From assembly GCA_017301975.1 (NCBI GenBank), contig JAFLEI010000015.1, forward strand, positions 62,001 to 126,000: a DNA stretch of 64,000 nt. The letters run 5' to 3'. A model generated the notes under the pieces. The model was not told the origin of the DNA. It saw only the letters and a program-made list of their open reading frames with translations, and did not search any database. Positions 36,306-46,211 of the stretch are shown piece by piece. Position 1 is the stretch's first letter. Every line of letters starts with the position of its first letter. The position numbers were made by a program, and so were the translations under genes. Source of the DNA: Verrucomicrobiota bacterium. Its GTDB lineage: Bacteria; Verrucomicrobiota; Verrucomicrobiia; Verrucomicrobiales; Verrucomicrobiaceae.

Positions 36306-37679
36306 TCAGGGTTTGGCGGCTGGTGTGGACTGCAGGCGTGCCTTTTCCTCGGCCTCGCGCTTCACTATGTCCTTGGGATGTTTCGAAAAACTCGCAAACA
36401 CATCTCCCACCACGCGGTCCGCGAGTGCGCCTAGCTTTTGCAAAATGATCGGCTCGGCTTCAGGCTTGAGCTTCGACAAATTCGGCTCGTAACCACCCAC
36501 TTTGTGCGCATCCGCCGTGGCGATGTAGCCGATGTTCCCATTAGCGTAGCCGACGATGATGGGCGTGGCACGATTCGCGATGGCTTGTTCAAGTTTGAAA
36601 CCGTACTCCACCATCGGCTCACCTGGCATGGTGAGCAGAAGAAAGGGGCCGATCTTCATCGCCATCAGCTCAGCGCGCACCGGCTGCTCTTTGCCCGGCA
36701 GTTCCACCACCTCGCTGGCGACCCGGATGGGATAGTACGTCTCGCGCTTGCGCAGTTGCTCACGCGTCACGCTGAAGGACGCCGCACGCGCCACCGCGCC
36801 GCCGAGATCACGGCCCGCCCACTGGATGTCCGCCTCATCAGCGCAGCGATACGGATACCCGGGCAGATTGGGCCGGATGTCTCCGGCACAGCCCTGCATG
36901 AACAAAGCGCTGGTTTTTTGCTCGTAGCACATCTCCACAAAAGTCTGCGCCTCACCTGGAAAATCAGCGCTCATTTTCGGGTATCCCTTCGGATATGGCT
37001 GAGAGCCTTTGTCGCCCCAGGTGAAAAAGCATGGATGGCAGACCGCATGCATGATGACCGCCAGCGGAGTCAGCGTCTTGCCATCATCAAAGCGCAGCAC
37101 CTTCACACGCTTGTCGTTGGGTCCGTCAGGGTTCAAACTCACCACGGCCCGGCCGTCGTACGTTTTGCGTCGGTTGATGCCAAAGCTGATGCTGTCTTCA
37201 CCATAGCCGATGTTCACAGGCTTCATGCTGGCGGCAGCCTCCTTGGCAGCCGCCCCCAGTTTTTTGATCAAATCCGCCGCCCAGCGCAGGTTTTCCATGT
37301 ATCCTGGGGCCGAGTGATTATGGGACGCGGCGACGAGAATGTTCGCCGAAGGAACACCTGTCTCCGCCTCGATCCGCGCCCGTGCATCCCGCACCATGTC
37401 ATCCCACGCACCGATGGTGTCCATCGTGACGATCGCGGCCTTCGTTTCGCCATCATCCAGGATCAAAACCCCGGCACGCAGCGGATCACGCACACCGCTC
37501 ACCTGACGCACGTGCCCGACAATTTTGGATTCCGCCGCATCGGGCGGTGTGATGTCCACCTTGGCCACCCCGGCTTTGAGATTTGAGATAATGGGAAAAC
37601 TGCCATCCCTGGTTTCCTGCGCCTGCGCGCGGGAGAAGAGAAAGCAAACACCGAGAAGAAGTGCCGGGCGGAGATGCAT
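36306..37679 (-). CDS. Neutral/alkaline ceramidase-like exported protein (paralogue 2)
   Basis: 457 residues with a signal peptide (about 1-20). AGVAKVDITPPDAAES at the N-terminus and ILVAASHNHSAPGYMENLR with the metal His residues mark the family. The nucleophile region reads FMQGCAGDIRPNLPG, aligning to the NxGxxSPN motif of characterised ceramidases with Arg in place of Ser. Its relation to the paralogue at 29963 is clear from shared motifs (VGYANGNIGYIATADAHK; GGYEP). It is followed by RidA and M15 genes ten and six bases apart. Confidence 0.8.
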   Translation of the reverse strand: MHLRPALLLGVCFLFSRAQAQETRDGSFPIISNLKAGVAKVDITPPDAAESKIVGHVRQVSGVRDPLRAGVLILDDGETKAAIVTMDTIGAWDDMVRDARARIEAETGVPSANILVAASHNHSAPGYMENLRWAADLIKKLGAAAKEAAASMKPVNIGYGEDSISFGINRRKTYDGRAVVSLNPDGPNDKRVKVLRFDDGKTLTPLAVIMHAVCHPCFFTWGDKGSQPYPKGYPKMSADFPGEAQTFVEMCYEQKTSALFMQGCAGDIRPNLPGYPYRCADEADIQWAGRDLGGAVARAASFSVTREQLRKRETYYPIRVASEVVELPGKEQPVRAELMAMKIGPFLLLTMPGEPMVEYGFKLEQAIANRATPIIVGYANGNIGYIATADAHKVGGYEPNLSKLKPEAEPIILQKLGALADRVVGDVFASFSKHPKDIVKREAEEKARLQSTPAAKP

Positions 37680-37713
37680 GGCTCTCTTCTACGCTCTCAA
37701 AGGCCGCAAATCA

Positions 37714-39138
37714 TCACGCGATCAGCTCCGAGATCGGCTTTCCATTCTCCACGATGTGCACAGGGCGGCCATTAAGATCGTTGAGCGTGACCTTGGAGTA
37801 GTCGATTCCGAGATGATGATAAATCGTGGCCAGGAAGTCGCTCGCGTTGCACGGACGCTCCACCACATCCTCACCGCGCTTGTCACTGGCACCAATGATG
37901 CCCCCCGTCTGGATGCCGCCGCCGGCCCAGACATTGGTGAAGGCACGCGGCCAGTGGTCACGCCCAGGCTGCAGCGTGCCCGTGGGGCCGCTGGCGTCGC
38001 CCGCACCCGTGCTGCGGTCAAAGCTGATCTTCGGCGTGCGGCCAAACTCACCCGTCACGACCACCAGCACGCGTTTGTCGAGACCACGCGCATAAATGTC
38101 CTCGATGAGCGCAGACACCGCACGGTCATAGGTTGGCATGCGGAAGCGCAGCGCCTCAAACTGATGCTGGTTCACCGCATGGTCGTCCCAGTTGTTCACG
38201 CGGCCGCATAAAGGCCCGCTGAGACTGCTGGTGACGATTTCCACGCCCGATTCGACAAGGCGACGCGCCAGCAGAAGCTGCTGCCCCCATCGATTGCGTC
38301 CATAACGATCACGGATGGCCGCATCCTCCTTGCTCAGGTCAAAGGCATCACGTGTTTTCGGATTCGTCAGCAGCGTGGCCGCCTGCGCTTCAAATTCATC
38401 CAGCGCCCCGAGTTCGCCTTCGCGGTCAAACGCACGCTCCATCTTGTCCAGGCTCTTGCGCAAAACAATGCGGTCACTGAGACGACGATTTTCCGATTCA
38501 TCCGCCAGGCCGATGTTCGGCACCTGAAAGCTCGGGCGGTTCGGATCATCGCTAACCGCGAATGGCGCATAAGCATCGCCCAGATAGGCAGGGCTCGAAT
38601 ACTCAGGCGAGGCCGCAGGCACGCCGATGTAATTCGGCAGCGGGTTCGTGCGGCCACCTTCTTTGGCCCGCAGGTAATGCGCCACCGACATCCAGTCCGG
38701 CAGGCGCGGCTTGGGCTTGTCGCGCGTGTCACTGTCGCCCGAGAACATCTGCATCGTCCCCGCCGGGTGTCCGCCCGCCGATTGATTCATGGAGCGCACA
38801 ATCGTGAACTTGTCCGCGATCCTCGCATTCATCGGCAGCATTTCAGTGAACTGCATGCCCGGCACCTTCGTGCTGATCGTCTTGAACGGCCCGCGATACT
38901 CGCTGCTGGCCTCCGGCTTAGGATCGTAGGTGTCGATGTGCGACTGCCCGCCCGGCAGCCACACCATGATGATGGATTTTCGCTCACCCTTCGGCTTCGC
39001 TGCATTCTCCGCCCGCAGCTTCAGCAGGCCCGGCCAGCTCAGCGTCGCCATTCCAGACAATCCAAACTGCATGAAACTGCGGCGCGACAAAGGACCGGCG
39101 CAGCGAACGAGAGAGGGGGGCTGAATGATGGATGACAT
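37714..39138 (-). CDS. DUF1501 protein (sulfatase-fold, exported), copy 1
   Basis: 474 residues. A Tat-like N-terminus (SRRSFMQFGLSGMATLSWP) precedes the DUF1501 domain: IIMVWLPGGQSHIDTYDPKP, MNQSAGGHPAGTMQM, VVVTGEFGRTPKISFDRSTG, GRDHWPRAFTNVWAGGGIQ and IYHHLGIDYSKV. DUF1501 is an alkaline-phosphatase/sulfatase-superfamily domain that in PVC genomes occurs beside DUF1549/DUF1553 proteins. It is nearly collinear with the next gene (same length and starts). Its reaction is undefined. It follows copy 2 by 62 bases. Confidence 0.9.
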   Translation of the reverse strand: MSSIIQPPSLVRCAGPLSRRSFMQFGLSGMATLSWPGLLKLRAENAAKPKGERKSIIMVWLPGGQSHIDTYDPKPEASSEYRGPFKTISTKVPGMQFTEMLPMNARIADKFTIVRSMNQSAGGHPAGTMQMFSGDSDTRDKPKPRLPDWMSVAHYLRAKEGGRTNPLPNYIGVPAASPEYSSPAYLGDAYAPFAVSDDPNRPSFQVPNIGLADESENRRLSDRIVLRKSLDKMERAFDREGELGALDEFEAQAATLLTNPKTRDAFDLSKEDAAIRDRYGRNRWGQQLLLARRLVESGVEIVTSSLSGPLCGRVNNWDDHAVNQHQFEALRFRMPTYDRAVSALIEDIYARGLDKRVLVVVTGEFGRTPKISFDRSTGAGDASGPTGTLQPGRDHWPRAFTNVWAGGGIQTGGIIGASDKRGEDVVERPCNASDFLATIYHHLGIDYSKVTLNDLNGRPVHIVENGKPISELIA

Positions 39139-39200
39139 GTGTAAAAACCTACGTTCGATGGTGCTAGTCTTTATCGTGCAAGGTAATGCTTCGGCGGGAC

Positions 39201-40625
39201 TTACGCAGTGAGCCCTGGAATCGGTCGGCCGTGATCCACAATGGGCGTCGGCCGGCCATTGAAGTCGTTGATGGTGACCTTGGAGGCATCAATGCCCAGA
39301 TGGTGATAGATCGTCGCCAGAAAATCCCCCGCGCTGCAAGGCCGCTCGATCACGTCCTCTCCTCGTTTGTCCGTGGCGCCGATGACCGCCCCTGTCTGGA
39401 TGCCACCTCCGGCCCAAATGTTGGAAAAAGCCCGCGGCCAGTGGTCGCGGCCCGGCTGCAGCGTGCCCGCAGGTCCGCTGGCATCTCCCGCGCCCGTGCT
39501 GCGGTCAAAAGTGATTTTCGGTGTGCGCCCGAACTCACCCGTAACGACCACCATCACACGTTTGTCGAGCCCCCTTGCATAAATGTCCTCGATCAGCGCG
39601 GACACCGCCTGATCATAATTTCCCATGCGGAATCTCAGCGCCTCAAAGATGTGGTGATCCACCGCATGGTCATCCCAAACCTGCGTCCGACCGCAGAGAG
39701 GGCCGTGCAGGCTGCTGGTGATGATCTCCACGCCCGCCTCCACCAGGCGGCGTGCCAGCAGCAGCTGCTGTCCCCAGCGGTTGCGTCCATAGCGATCACG
39801 CGTCCGCACGTCTTCTTGGCTCAGATCAAAAGCATCGCGTGTCTGTGCGCTCGTAAGCAGGGACATCGCCTGGGACTCAAACTGATCGAGCGCTCCGAGT
39901 TCACCCTCGCGATCAAACGCCCGCTCCATCTTGTCCAGGCTGCGACGCAGCGCCACGCGGTCGCTGAGCCGCCGCGTCTCCGCCTCATCCGGTAGGCCAA
40001 TGTTCGGCACCTCAAAACTCGGGCGGTTCGGATCTTCGCTCACCGAGAACGGCGCATAGGATGCACCCAGATACGCCGGCCCGGAGTAGGATGCGTTGAT
40101 CGGATTGACACTGACATAGTTTGGCAGCGCCTGCGGACGCTGCGGCTCTTTGGCTCGCAGGTAATGCGCCACTGACATCCAGTCCGGCAGACGCGGCACC
40201 GGTTTGTCTCGCGTATCGGGATCGCCCGAAAGCATTTGCAGCGTTCCCGCCGGATGACCGCCCGCCGTTTGATTCATCGAGCGCAGCACCGTGAACTTGT
40301 CCGCAATCTTCGCCTGCAGCGGCATCAACTCCGTGAAATGCGTGCCTGGGATCTTGGTGGAAATCGTCTTGAACGGCCCTCGATACTCGCTGCTGGACTC
40401 CGGCTTCGGATCGTAGGTGTCGATGTGCGACTGCCCGCCCGGCAGCCAGACCATGATGATGGATTTTCGCTCGCTCCTCGGCAGGGACGCGTTAGCCGCA
40501 CGCAGTTTGAGGAGGCTCGGCCAGCTCAGTGTTGCCATGCCGGTCAGACCAAATTGCATGAAAGCACGGCGCTGCATGGGACCGGCGCAGCGGACGAGCG
40601 AAGGAGGCTGGACGATGGAGGACAT
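39201..40625 (-). CDS. DUF1501 protein (sulfatase-fold, exported), copy 2
   Basis: 474 residues, the same length as the downstream copy and alike from end to end (for example MSSIVQPPSLVRCAGPMQRR against MSSIIQPPSLVRCAGPLSRR). Conserved elements are IIMVWLPGGQSHIDTYDPKP, MNQTAGGHPAGTLQML, VVVTGEFGRTPKITFDRSTG and IYHHLGIDASKV. Divergence is greatest in surface loops, for instance the region after AHYLRAKE (QRPQALPNYVSVNPINASY against GGRTNPLPNYIGVPAASPEY). This indicates an old local duplication. The gene is 35 bases after the WD40/cytochrome gene. Confidence 0.9.
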   Translation of the reverse strand: MSSIVQPPSLVRCAGPMQRRAFMQFGLTGMATLSWPSLLKLRAANASLPRSERKSIIMVWLPGGQSHIDTYDPKPESSSEYRGPFKTISTKIPGTHFTELMPLQAKIADKFTVLRSMNQTAGGHPAGTLQMLSGDPDTRDKPVPRLPDWMSVAHYLRAKEPQRPQALPNYVSVNPINASYSGPAYLGASYAPFSVSEDPNRPSFEVPNIGLPDEAETRRLSDRVALRRSLDKMERAFDREGELGALDQFESQAMSLLTSAQTRDAFDLSQEDVRTRDRYGRNRWGQQLLLARRLVEAGVEIITSSLHGPLCGRTQVWDDHAVDHHIFEALRFRMGNYDQAVSALIEDIYARGLDKRVMVVVTGEFGRTPKITFDRSTGAGDASGPAGTLQPGRDHWPRAFSNIWAGGGIQTGAVIGATDKRGEDVIERPCSAGDFLATIYHHLGIDASKVTINDFNGRPTPIVDHGRPIPGLTA

Positions 40626-40660
40626 GCGATGAAGTGTGGTTTTTCATCCCATCGAACGAG

Positions 40661-42949
40661 CTACTTCGATCCAAATGCGATGAGCTCTTTCCCTGCCCCA
40701 TCCCACACGCGCAGGATGCTGTCTTCACCGCCGCCGATGATGGCGCTGCCATTGGGCGCGCTCACGGCCGCCTGCATGTAATCCGGCAGATTTGCCATGG
40801 CACGCACTTCCGTGCCATCATCAGTGACGATGCGGATGCGGTTGTCACCGGCAGAGGTGACGATTTGATTCGTGGCACCGATGAACTGCAGCGAGGTGAC
40901 CTCCTTGGTCCAGCCTTCGATCTTTCTCTTCCGCTCGCCGATGATCATGTTCCATGTCACCACGGTTCCCTCCGCACCTGCCGTGGCAAGCACGCGGCCA
41001 TCACTGCGGAATGCGACACCCATGACGTGATGGGTGTGGCCTTCAAAAAGATTCAACTGCTTGCCTGTGGCGATGTCGGTGACACGCGCGATTTTGTCAG
41101 CACCACCGGAGGCGAGGCGTTTGCCATCCGGCGAGTAATCCAGGCAGAGCACCGTATCAGCGTGCTTTTCCTTCCACGTCTGCGTGGCCTTGCCGGTGGC
41201 GACATCGAAGAAAATGATATCGCCGCTGCGTGACAGCTCACCACCGCCCGTGGCGAGTGTCTTGCCATCAGGACTGAACCGCACGGCGTTGACACGATCG
41301 GCAAAGAGGCCCTTCTGATCAATCTTGCGCTCCAAGGACCAGTGCTGCGTGCTGCCCGCAGACTGCATGACGGATTTGGTGGCCACAAAGGAGCCATCGG
41401 GAGCCGAGGTGATGCTCGTGATGGCGGCGGCACTGCCGGTGCTTTCTTCAATCGGCGCGCCGGTCGCGGCACCCCACACGCGCAGGCTGCCATCGTCGAA
41501 CATCGAAGCCACGCGCAGTGCATCGGCGGAGAAGGAAACGGCGATGGGTTTCGCGGTGGTCTTGGTCAGCGCGAGCTTGGCCGCAGCCAGATCGGCCGTG
41601 GCCTTGTCCTGCAAAGTTTTCGAGGCGGCAATAGCAGCGTTCGCGGCTGCAACAGCCTTGGCATTGACGGCTTTCGAATCGGTGATGCGCTTCAAATCAT
41701 CCTCGGCGTCCTTCACATTGCTCTGCGTTGCAGAGACGGCGGCGAGCGCGGAAACTTCCGTCATTTTCGCGGTGATGAGTTTTTCCTGCGCAGCCTTGAG
41801 CTCTTTGTCGAGGGCTGCATCTGGTTTGCCTCCTGGTGCCGCTTTGATTTTGGCAACGACTTCATCCACGGCCTTTTGCGCCGTTGTTTTGGCCTCGGTG
41901 GTCGGCGGCACGGCCTTCTGTTTCTCAGGCAGCGCCTTGTTCATCGCCACGATGGCCTCCTTGGCTTTGCCCAGCAGGACATCAAGTGCCTTGTCCTGCG
42001 CCTCGATGCGGGTGATTTCACTCTTTTGAAATGCCTGCTCCAAGGTCTGCGCCGCGACAACCCAGTCCAGCTCCGCCATCTTCTTTGCCCCCGCCACGCT
42101 GCCACGGAGTTCAATGACCAGTTTCGCCGTCGCCGCATCCCACACACGCACAGAACCATCGTCACAACCCGTGACAACCTGTTTGCCATCAGCAGACATC
42201 GCACTGCTCAGGACTGCGACTTTGCCGGTGGTGGCGATCTTTTTGATCAACTCGGCGCTCGCAGGAACCGAGGCCGTTTTCGCCGTGGCCGCCACGGCTT
42301 TGACTTCCGCCATTTTCCAAATCTTCACTTCACGAAAGCTGCCGCTCGCGAGGCGCGTGCCGTCCGGACTGAATGAAAGCGACTGAACCAGCGCTCGATG
42401 TGCCGCGCCGTTCTTTTCCGCAGGGTCGCTGATCTGCGCAACGAACTGACGCGTGGCCATGTCATAGACATAGATGTGGTTCGAACGACCGCAGGCGACG
42501 TACCGCCCGTCCTTCGTCATCGCCACGCTGTAAATCGGATCAATGCTGGCGGAGAAGGCCTGCAGCACCACCGCGCGTTCCACCATCACCGAGCCTTTTG
42601 CCCCCTGGTCAATCCACGCCTTCAAAGTGGCGATCTGCTCAGGGATGAGGTTCACCGCGCCGGACTTGTTGTTCGGCGGCGGCATCTCCATGTCCTTCGT
42701 GTGCAGCGAAGCCGTGACGATCAGGCTCTCCGCGCCTTTCCCTGGAATGATCGCAGGGCCGCTTTCGCCGCCTTTGATCATCAGTTCCGGCGTCTCCATG
42801 TTCAGATCCGCCTTGGTCGTCGTCTTGTTATGACACGAGATGCAGTTCGCTTTCAGGAAGGGGTAAACGTCCCGATAGTAGTCGAGTTCCGCAGCGGCGC
42901 TGTTCAAGACAGGCATGAGAGCAAGGGAGATGACAGAGGGCAGTTTCAT
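40661..42949 (-). CDS. Planctomycete-type cytochrome C domain plus WD40 repeats, with a coiled-coil insertion
   Basis: 762 residues from the ATG at 42949 (signal peptide MKLPSVISLALMPVLNSAAA). A PSCyt1-like domain (about 20-125) holds ANCISCHNKTTTKADLNMET and a MEMPPPNNK loop. WD40 repeats then begin (SVAMTKDGRYVACG; LSFSPDGTRLASGSFREVKI; SAMSADGKQVVTGCDDGS) but are interrupted by about 180 residues that are Ala/Lys/Glu-rich and largely helical (for example VDEVVAKIKAAPGG, ELKAAQEKLITAKMTEVSAL). The repeats resume with VSFSADALRVASMFDDGSLR, VRFSPDGKTLATGGGEL and LDYSPDGKRLASGGADKIAR. The propeller is thus split by a coiled-coil. It lies 14 bases after the phosphoesterase gene. Confidence 0.85.
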   Translation of the reverse strand: MKLPSVISLALMPVLNSAAAELDYYRDVYPFLKANCISCHNKTTTKADLNMETPELMIKGGESGPAIIPGKGAESLIVTASLHTKDMEMPPPNNKSGAVNLIPEQIATLKAWIDQGAKGSVMVERAVVLQAFSASIDPIYSVAMTKDGRYVACGRSNHIYVYDMATRQFVAQISDPAEKNGAAHRALVQSLSFSPDGTRLASGSFREVKIWKMAEVKAVAATAKTASVPASAELIKKIATTGKVAVLSSAMSADGKQVVTGCDDGSVRVWDAATAKLVIELRGSVAGAKKMAELDWVVAAQTLEQAFQKSEITRIEAQDKALDVLLGKAKEAIVAMNKALPEKQKAVPPTTEAKTTAQKAVDEVVAKIKAAPGGKPDAALDKELKAAQEKLITAKMTEVSALAAVSATQSNVKDAEDDLKRITDSKAVNAKAVAAANAAIAASKTLQDKATADLAAAKLALTKTTAKPIAVSFSADALRVASMFDDGSLRVWGAATGAPIEESTGSAAAITSITSAPDGSFVATKSVMQSAGSTQHWSLERKIDQKGLFADRVNAVRFSPDGKTLATGGGELSRSGDIIFFDVATGKATQTWKEKHADTVLCLDYSPDGKRLASGGADKIARVTDIATGKQLNLFEGHTHHVMGVAFRSDGRVLATAGAEGTVVTWNMIIGERKRKIEGWTKEVTSLQFIGATNQIVTSAGDNRIRIVTDDGTEVRAMANLPDYMQAAVSAPNGSAIIGGGEDSILRVWDGAGKELIAFGSK

Positions 42950-42963
42950 GCGGGGTAAATTTT

Positions 42964-43980
42964 TCAAACGGCGGAAGGAGGAAGCACTTCGATCACAGCG
43001 TGCGCGCCAGTGGCATTGGCGCCCACGACCATCTGCGGCACGCCCTGCCAGACATCGAGCGTCTGCTGGTGCGTGTGCCCGGCGAACACACCGAGAAGGT
43101 TGGAGGCGGCAAAGACCTCGCGATGGAAATCGAGCGTGACTTGGGAATGCCCTTCGGTGCGCCACTGCGGGCGGCGTTCAATGAGGTGGTTTTTATCCTG
43201 CGCGGCCCCCCATTGCGGATGGCCGCAGCCAAAGCCCACCGGCCTGCCGGGGACATAGAGCGGAATGTGAACAAAGAGAACCAGAGGCACACCCGAGGCA
43301 GCCTGCTGGCGGAAGAAGGCAAGCTGCTCCGGCTGGATCTCGTAGGTGGAATTGTCGATCAGCACGACATTCACACCGCCCACCTGTTTGGCGGACATCA
43401 TTGGATCACCGCCCTGATAGAGAGAGCTCAGGCGCTTCTTGCACCAGATGCGGCGGAGATCGGTGGAGGTGCCAGGCTGGCCCTCATAGTGCCAGTCATG
43501 ATTACCGGCGGTGTAGAGCCACGGGATTCCGCTTTTTTCCAGTCGGGAGAGCACCCACTCGATGGCGGCCTCGGAGGGGAAGCTGAAGATGTCACCGGCC
43601 AGCACCAGCAACTCCACCTTGGAATTCTGTGCGGCTTGCAGGGTCTGCTCGAAGCACTGTTCCGGGTCAGTGGTTTCTTTGCTGCGGAAATGCTTGGTAT
43701 GGTTGTAGGCTTTGGCCATGCGGGCGCTGAACTCGCGGTACGGCGCACCGCGCTCATCGTCACGGGAAAGATGCGTGTCCGCGAGCATCAGCAGCTTCAC
43801 CGGCTTCTCCACACCTGAAGTGTGCAGCCCTACGTGGATGTCATCCACAGAGAAGCTGCCGCGTAGCGCGGGCTTTGTCGCTTCAGCCGCAAGCAGTGCC
43901 GAGGCAGGGGCGACAGCGCCTGTGGCCAGCAGTCCTTGAAGCAGACGCCGACGCGGCAACGATGTGGAAAAAAGGCTCAT
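42964..43980 (-). CDS. Tat-exported metallophosphoesterase
   Basis: 338 residues with a Tat-type signal (PRRRLLQGLLATGAVAPASA). Metal ligands are LMLADTHLS, VLAGDIFSF, TAGNHDWHYEG, FVHIPLYVPG and FAGHTHQQTL, the complete calcineurin-like phosphoesterase set. The family cleaves phosphomono- or diesters with two metal ions. It lies between the PPC-domain gene (eight bases) and the WD40 gene (14 bases) and is probably part of one transcript with them. Substrate unknown. Confidence 0.87.
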   Translation of the reverse strand: MSLFSTSLPRRRLLQGLLATGAVAPASALLAAEATKPALRGSFSVDDIHVGLHTSGVEKPVKLLMLADTHLSRDDERGAPYREFSARMAKAYNHTKHFRSKETTDPEQCFEQTLQAAQNSKVELLVLAGDIFSFPSEAAIEWVLSRLEKSGIPWLYTAGNHDWHYEGQPGTSTDLRRIWCKKRLSSLYQGGDPMMSAKQVGGVNVVLIDNSTYEIQPEQLAFFRQQAASGVPLVLFVHIPLYVPGRPVGFGCGHPQWGAAQDKNHLIERRPQWRTEGHSQVTLDFHREVFAASNLLGVFAGHTHQQTLDVWQGVPQMVVGANATGAHAVIEVLPPSAV

Positions 43981-43988
43981 GCCAGGGC

Positions 43989-46208
43989 TTATTTGGTGGC
44001 GGTCACAGCGGGCGCTGGAGTCGCGGCCTTCACCGAAACGCGAATCGGTTCCGAAATCAGGATTTCCACGGTGTCCGTGGGAGATGCAGCCGTGGTGACG
44101 GCTTTCATGCGGCTGGTGGCCACAGCCATGGCTGCCTCCGCCTGCTTTTGCTTTTCAGCGGCCTTCTTTGCAGCTTCTGCATCCGTGGCAGCGAGATTCT
44201 TGGCTTCAGCGGCCATAGTGGCGGCGAGCTGCTCGGCCTTCTTTTGCTCAGCCTCGGCCAGTGGCACGGCAGCGGGATTGTAGCGGTATTTGCAGATGCC
44301 GAGGCTCTGGAAGGCAAAGGTGTAATCTCCCGGCGCGATCTTCAAGGCGGCAAGATCAATCACAGCCTCGAACGTCGCCGCTTTGAGAGGGATGTCGAAC
44401 TCCTTGATGGCGCTGAAACCCTCCCCGTAGGCTTTCACCTTGATCGAGGTGCCGTTGAAATCATTGCGCCAGGTGAGCTTGAGCGGGATTTTCAGCGTCT
44501 CTCCCACCTTCGCTTCGAAGACCTTGTTTTCAGCCGTGGCAATGGTCAGCGGTGCCTGCTCGGAGTCGCTCACAGAAACTGGAACATCGGCCATGAGACG
44601 CGGCGCAGGGATCTCCCCTTTTGCATCTTTCACCGGCCATTCCATGCTCGCCACCCGCACCGGGCGCGTCACGACAGCACCATTGACCGTGGCTTTGCCG
44701 ACAATGTTCGCCAGGGAGAAGCCGTGTTTCGCATCGCTGGATGCGGTAAGGATCAAATGACCAAAGGGCTTGCCCTTGGCGATTTTTAACCCGGCTGCGC
44801 TTACACCTGGCGGCAGATTTTCCATGCCGATCTCAATCTCGCCATCAAAGCCATCACGACGCTGCACCGCAACTTCAAAGGCACGCGACTCACCCGCACG
44901 CAGAGCCATCGGTTTGGAAAGCGCAGCGCGGTCGCCATTGCGCAGTGTCATATGCACTGCCCAGGCTGCGAGCGAGAAATCCGGCGTGGCCTGACGGACG
45001 ATGAGGCGATACACATTGTTCGCATCGCTGCGCGTGCCGCCGAAAAGATCGCGCACCTGCAGGCGGTAGGTTCCGTCTTCCTTGACCACAAACTTGCCGT
45101 TCACATCAGGGGATCCGGCATCGTACGGCGGGCCGTCATAGGAATAGCCGTTGCTGGTCACCTTCATAGGTGGAGCGATGTCATAGAGCTCGGCCACATC
45201 CGTCAGCGTCTCTTTGCCACCGGTTGCTTTCACCTGCTGCACGAGCACAAAGGGGTCTGTGTTCAAACCGAGGCGCTCGGAAGCCACCTCCACCCACCAT
45301 GTCTCGCCTTTCTTGGCCGTGAACTCGAAGGTGTCGACATCCGCCGCCGGGAAAAAGGAACCGGCGATGTCACAGGGCAGCGTGATCTTCTGCGCTTCAG
45401 CAGGCTTGTTGTTCGGCTCCGTTTCATGGGCCTTCGCGGTCGCGGCGAGACCGGCTGGCGGCCAGGACATGGCGCTGACCGTCTGCGTTTGCGGCTGGCG
45501 TGGCGCAGGTCCGGTTCCCGGTGCTTCCTGCAGGGCGAGACGATAGAACAGACGCTCGCCGCCTTGATAGGTGAGATCGCTCACCTTGATCAAATAGGTG
45601 CCATCAGCGGGTGGTGTGAAGTCGATCACGCCTCCCGTACGGTTCACTTTCAAATCACCGCCCTTGGCGTCCGCCAGAATCAGCACTGGTGTAAGTCGGG
45701 AGTCTATGCCCGTCGCGGCGCAGTCCACTGCCACGCGTTTCCCTTTCACGCCCTGGAATGCATAAAAATCCACCGACCGCTTCGTCATGGTCGCATTGCA
45801 GATGGTGCCCAGGGGCAGCGTCATCGCCGTCTCCACCGAATTGTTCGCCTTGGTTCGGATCACCTCCGGCAGTTTGTTCACCGAAAATGCACGCGCCGAA
45901 GATACGCCGAGCCGAGACATCACACGCGCATCATAAACCCCAACCGGGACGTCAGGCGCGATGGTCACAGTAAACTTCTTCTCTGCACCAGCGACCGGCT
46001 TCGCCGTGATCTTGGGTGTGGAGAACATCAGTTCGCTGACATCCTCTGTATTCTCGCCGGTGATCGTGACCTCAACCGTCGTGCCCGCCTGTCCGCCCAT
46101 GGGCATGACCGTGAGCAGACGTGGCAACGGCAGAGTGACCTGCTGGGCGAGGGCCGAAGCAGCCATCCATGTGAAGACGGCAAGTGTGAGTGTGGATTTC
46201 GCGAGCAT
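43989..46208 (-). CDS. Exported PPC-domain (pre-peptidase C-terminal) protein
   Basis: 739 residues with a signal peptide. The opening GGQAGTTVEVTITGEN resembles an IPT/Ig-like fold, and the PPC-type modules are seen as VDFYAFQGVKGKRVAVD, GTYLIKVSDLTYQGGERLFYRL, VDTFEFTAKKGETWWVEVASE and DGTYRLQVRDLFGG. The C-terminal part has an alanine-rich coiled-coil (about 650-710: AEAEQKKAEQLAATMAAEAK). No catalytic residues are found. PPC proteins of this size occur beside DUF1549/DUF1553 genes in PVC genomes and may be surface-binding partners. It starts three bases after that gene's stop. Confidence 0.8.
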   Translation of the reverse strand: MLAKSTLTLAVFTWMAASALAQQVTLPLPRLLTVMPMGGQAGTTVEVTITGENTEDVSELMFSTPKITAKPVAGAEKKFTVTIAPDVPVGVYDARVMSRLGVSSARAFSVNKLPEVIRTKANNSVETAMTLPLGTICNATMTKRSVDFYAFQGVKGKRVAVDCAATGIDSRLTPVLILADAKGGDLKVNRTGGVIDFTPPADGTYLIKVSDLTYQGGERLFYRLALQEAPGTGPAPRQPQTQTVSAMSWPPAGLAATAKAHETEPNNKPAEAQKITLPCDIAGSFFPAADVDTFEFTAKKGETWWVEVASERLGLNTDPFVLVQQVKATGGKETLTDVAELYDIAPPMKVTSNGYSYDGPPYDAGSPDVNGKFVVKEDGTYRLQVRDLFGGTRSDANNVYRLIVRQATPDFSLAAWAVHMTLRNGDRAALSKPMALRAGESRAFEVAVQRRDGFDGEIEIGMENLPPGVSAAGLKIAKGKPFGHLILTASSDAKHGFSLANIVGKATVNGAVVTRPVRVASMEWPVKDAKGEIPAPRLMADVPVSVSDSEQAPLTIATAENKVFEAKVGETLKIPLKLTWRNDFNGTSIKVKAYGEGFSAIKEFDIPLKAATFEAVIDLAALKIAPGDYTFAFQSLGICKYRYNPAAVPLAEAEQKKAEQLAATMAAEAKNLAATDAEAAKKAAEKQKQAEAAMAVATSRMKAVTTAASPTDTVEILISEPIRVSVKAATPAPAVTATK

Positions 46209-46211
46209 AGA

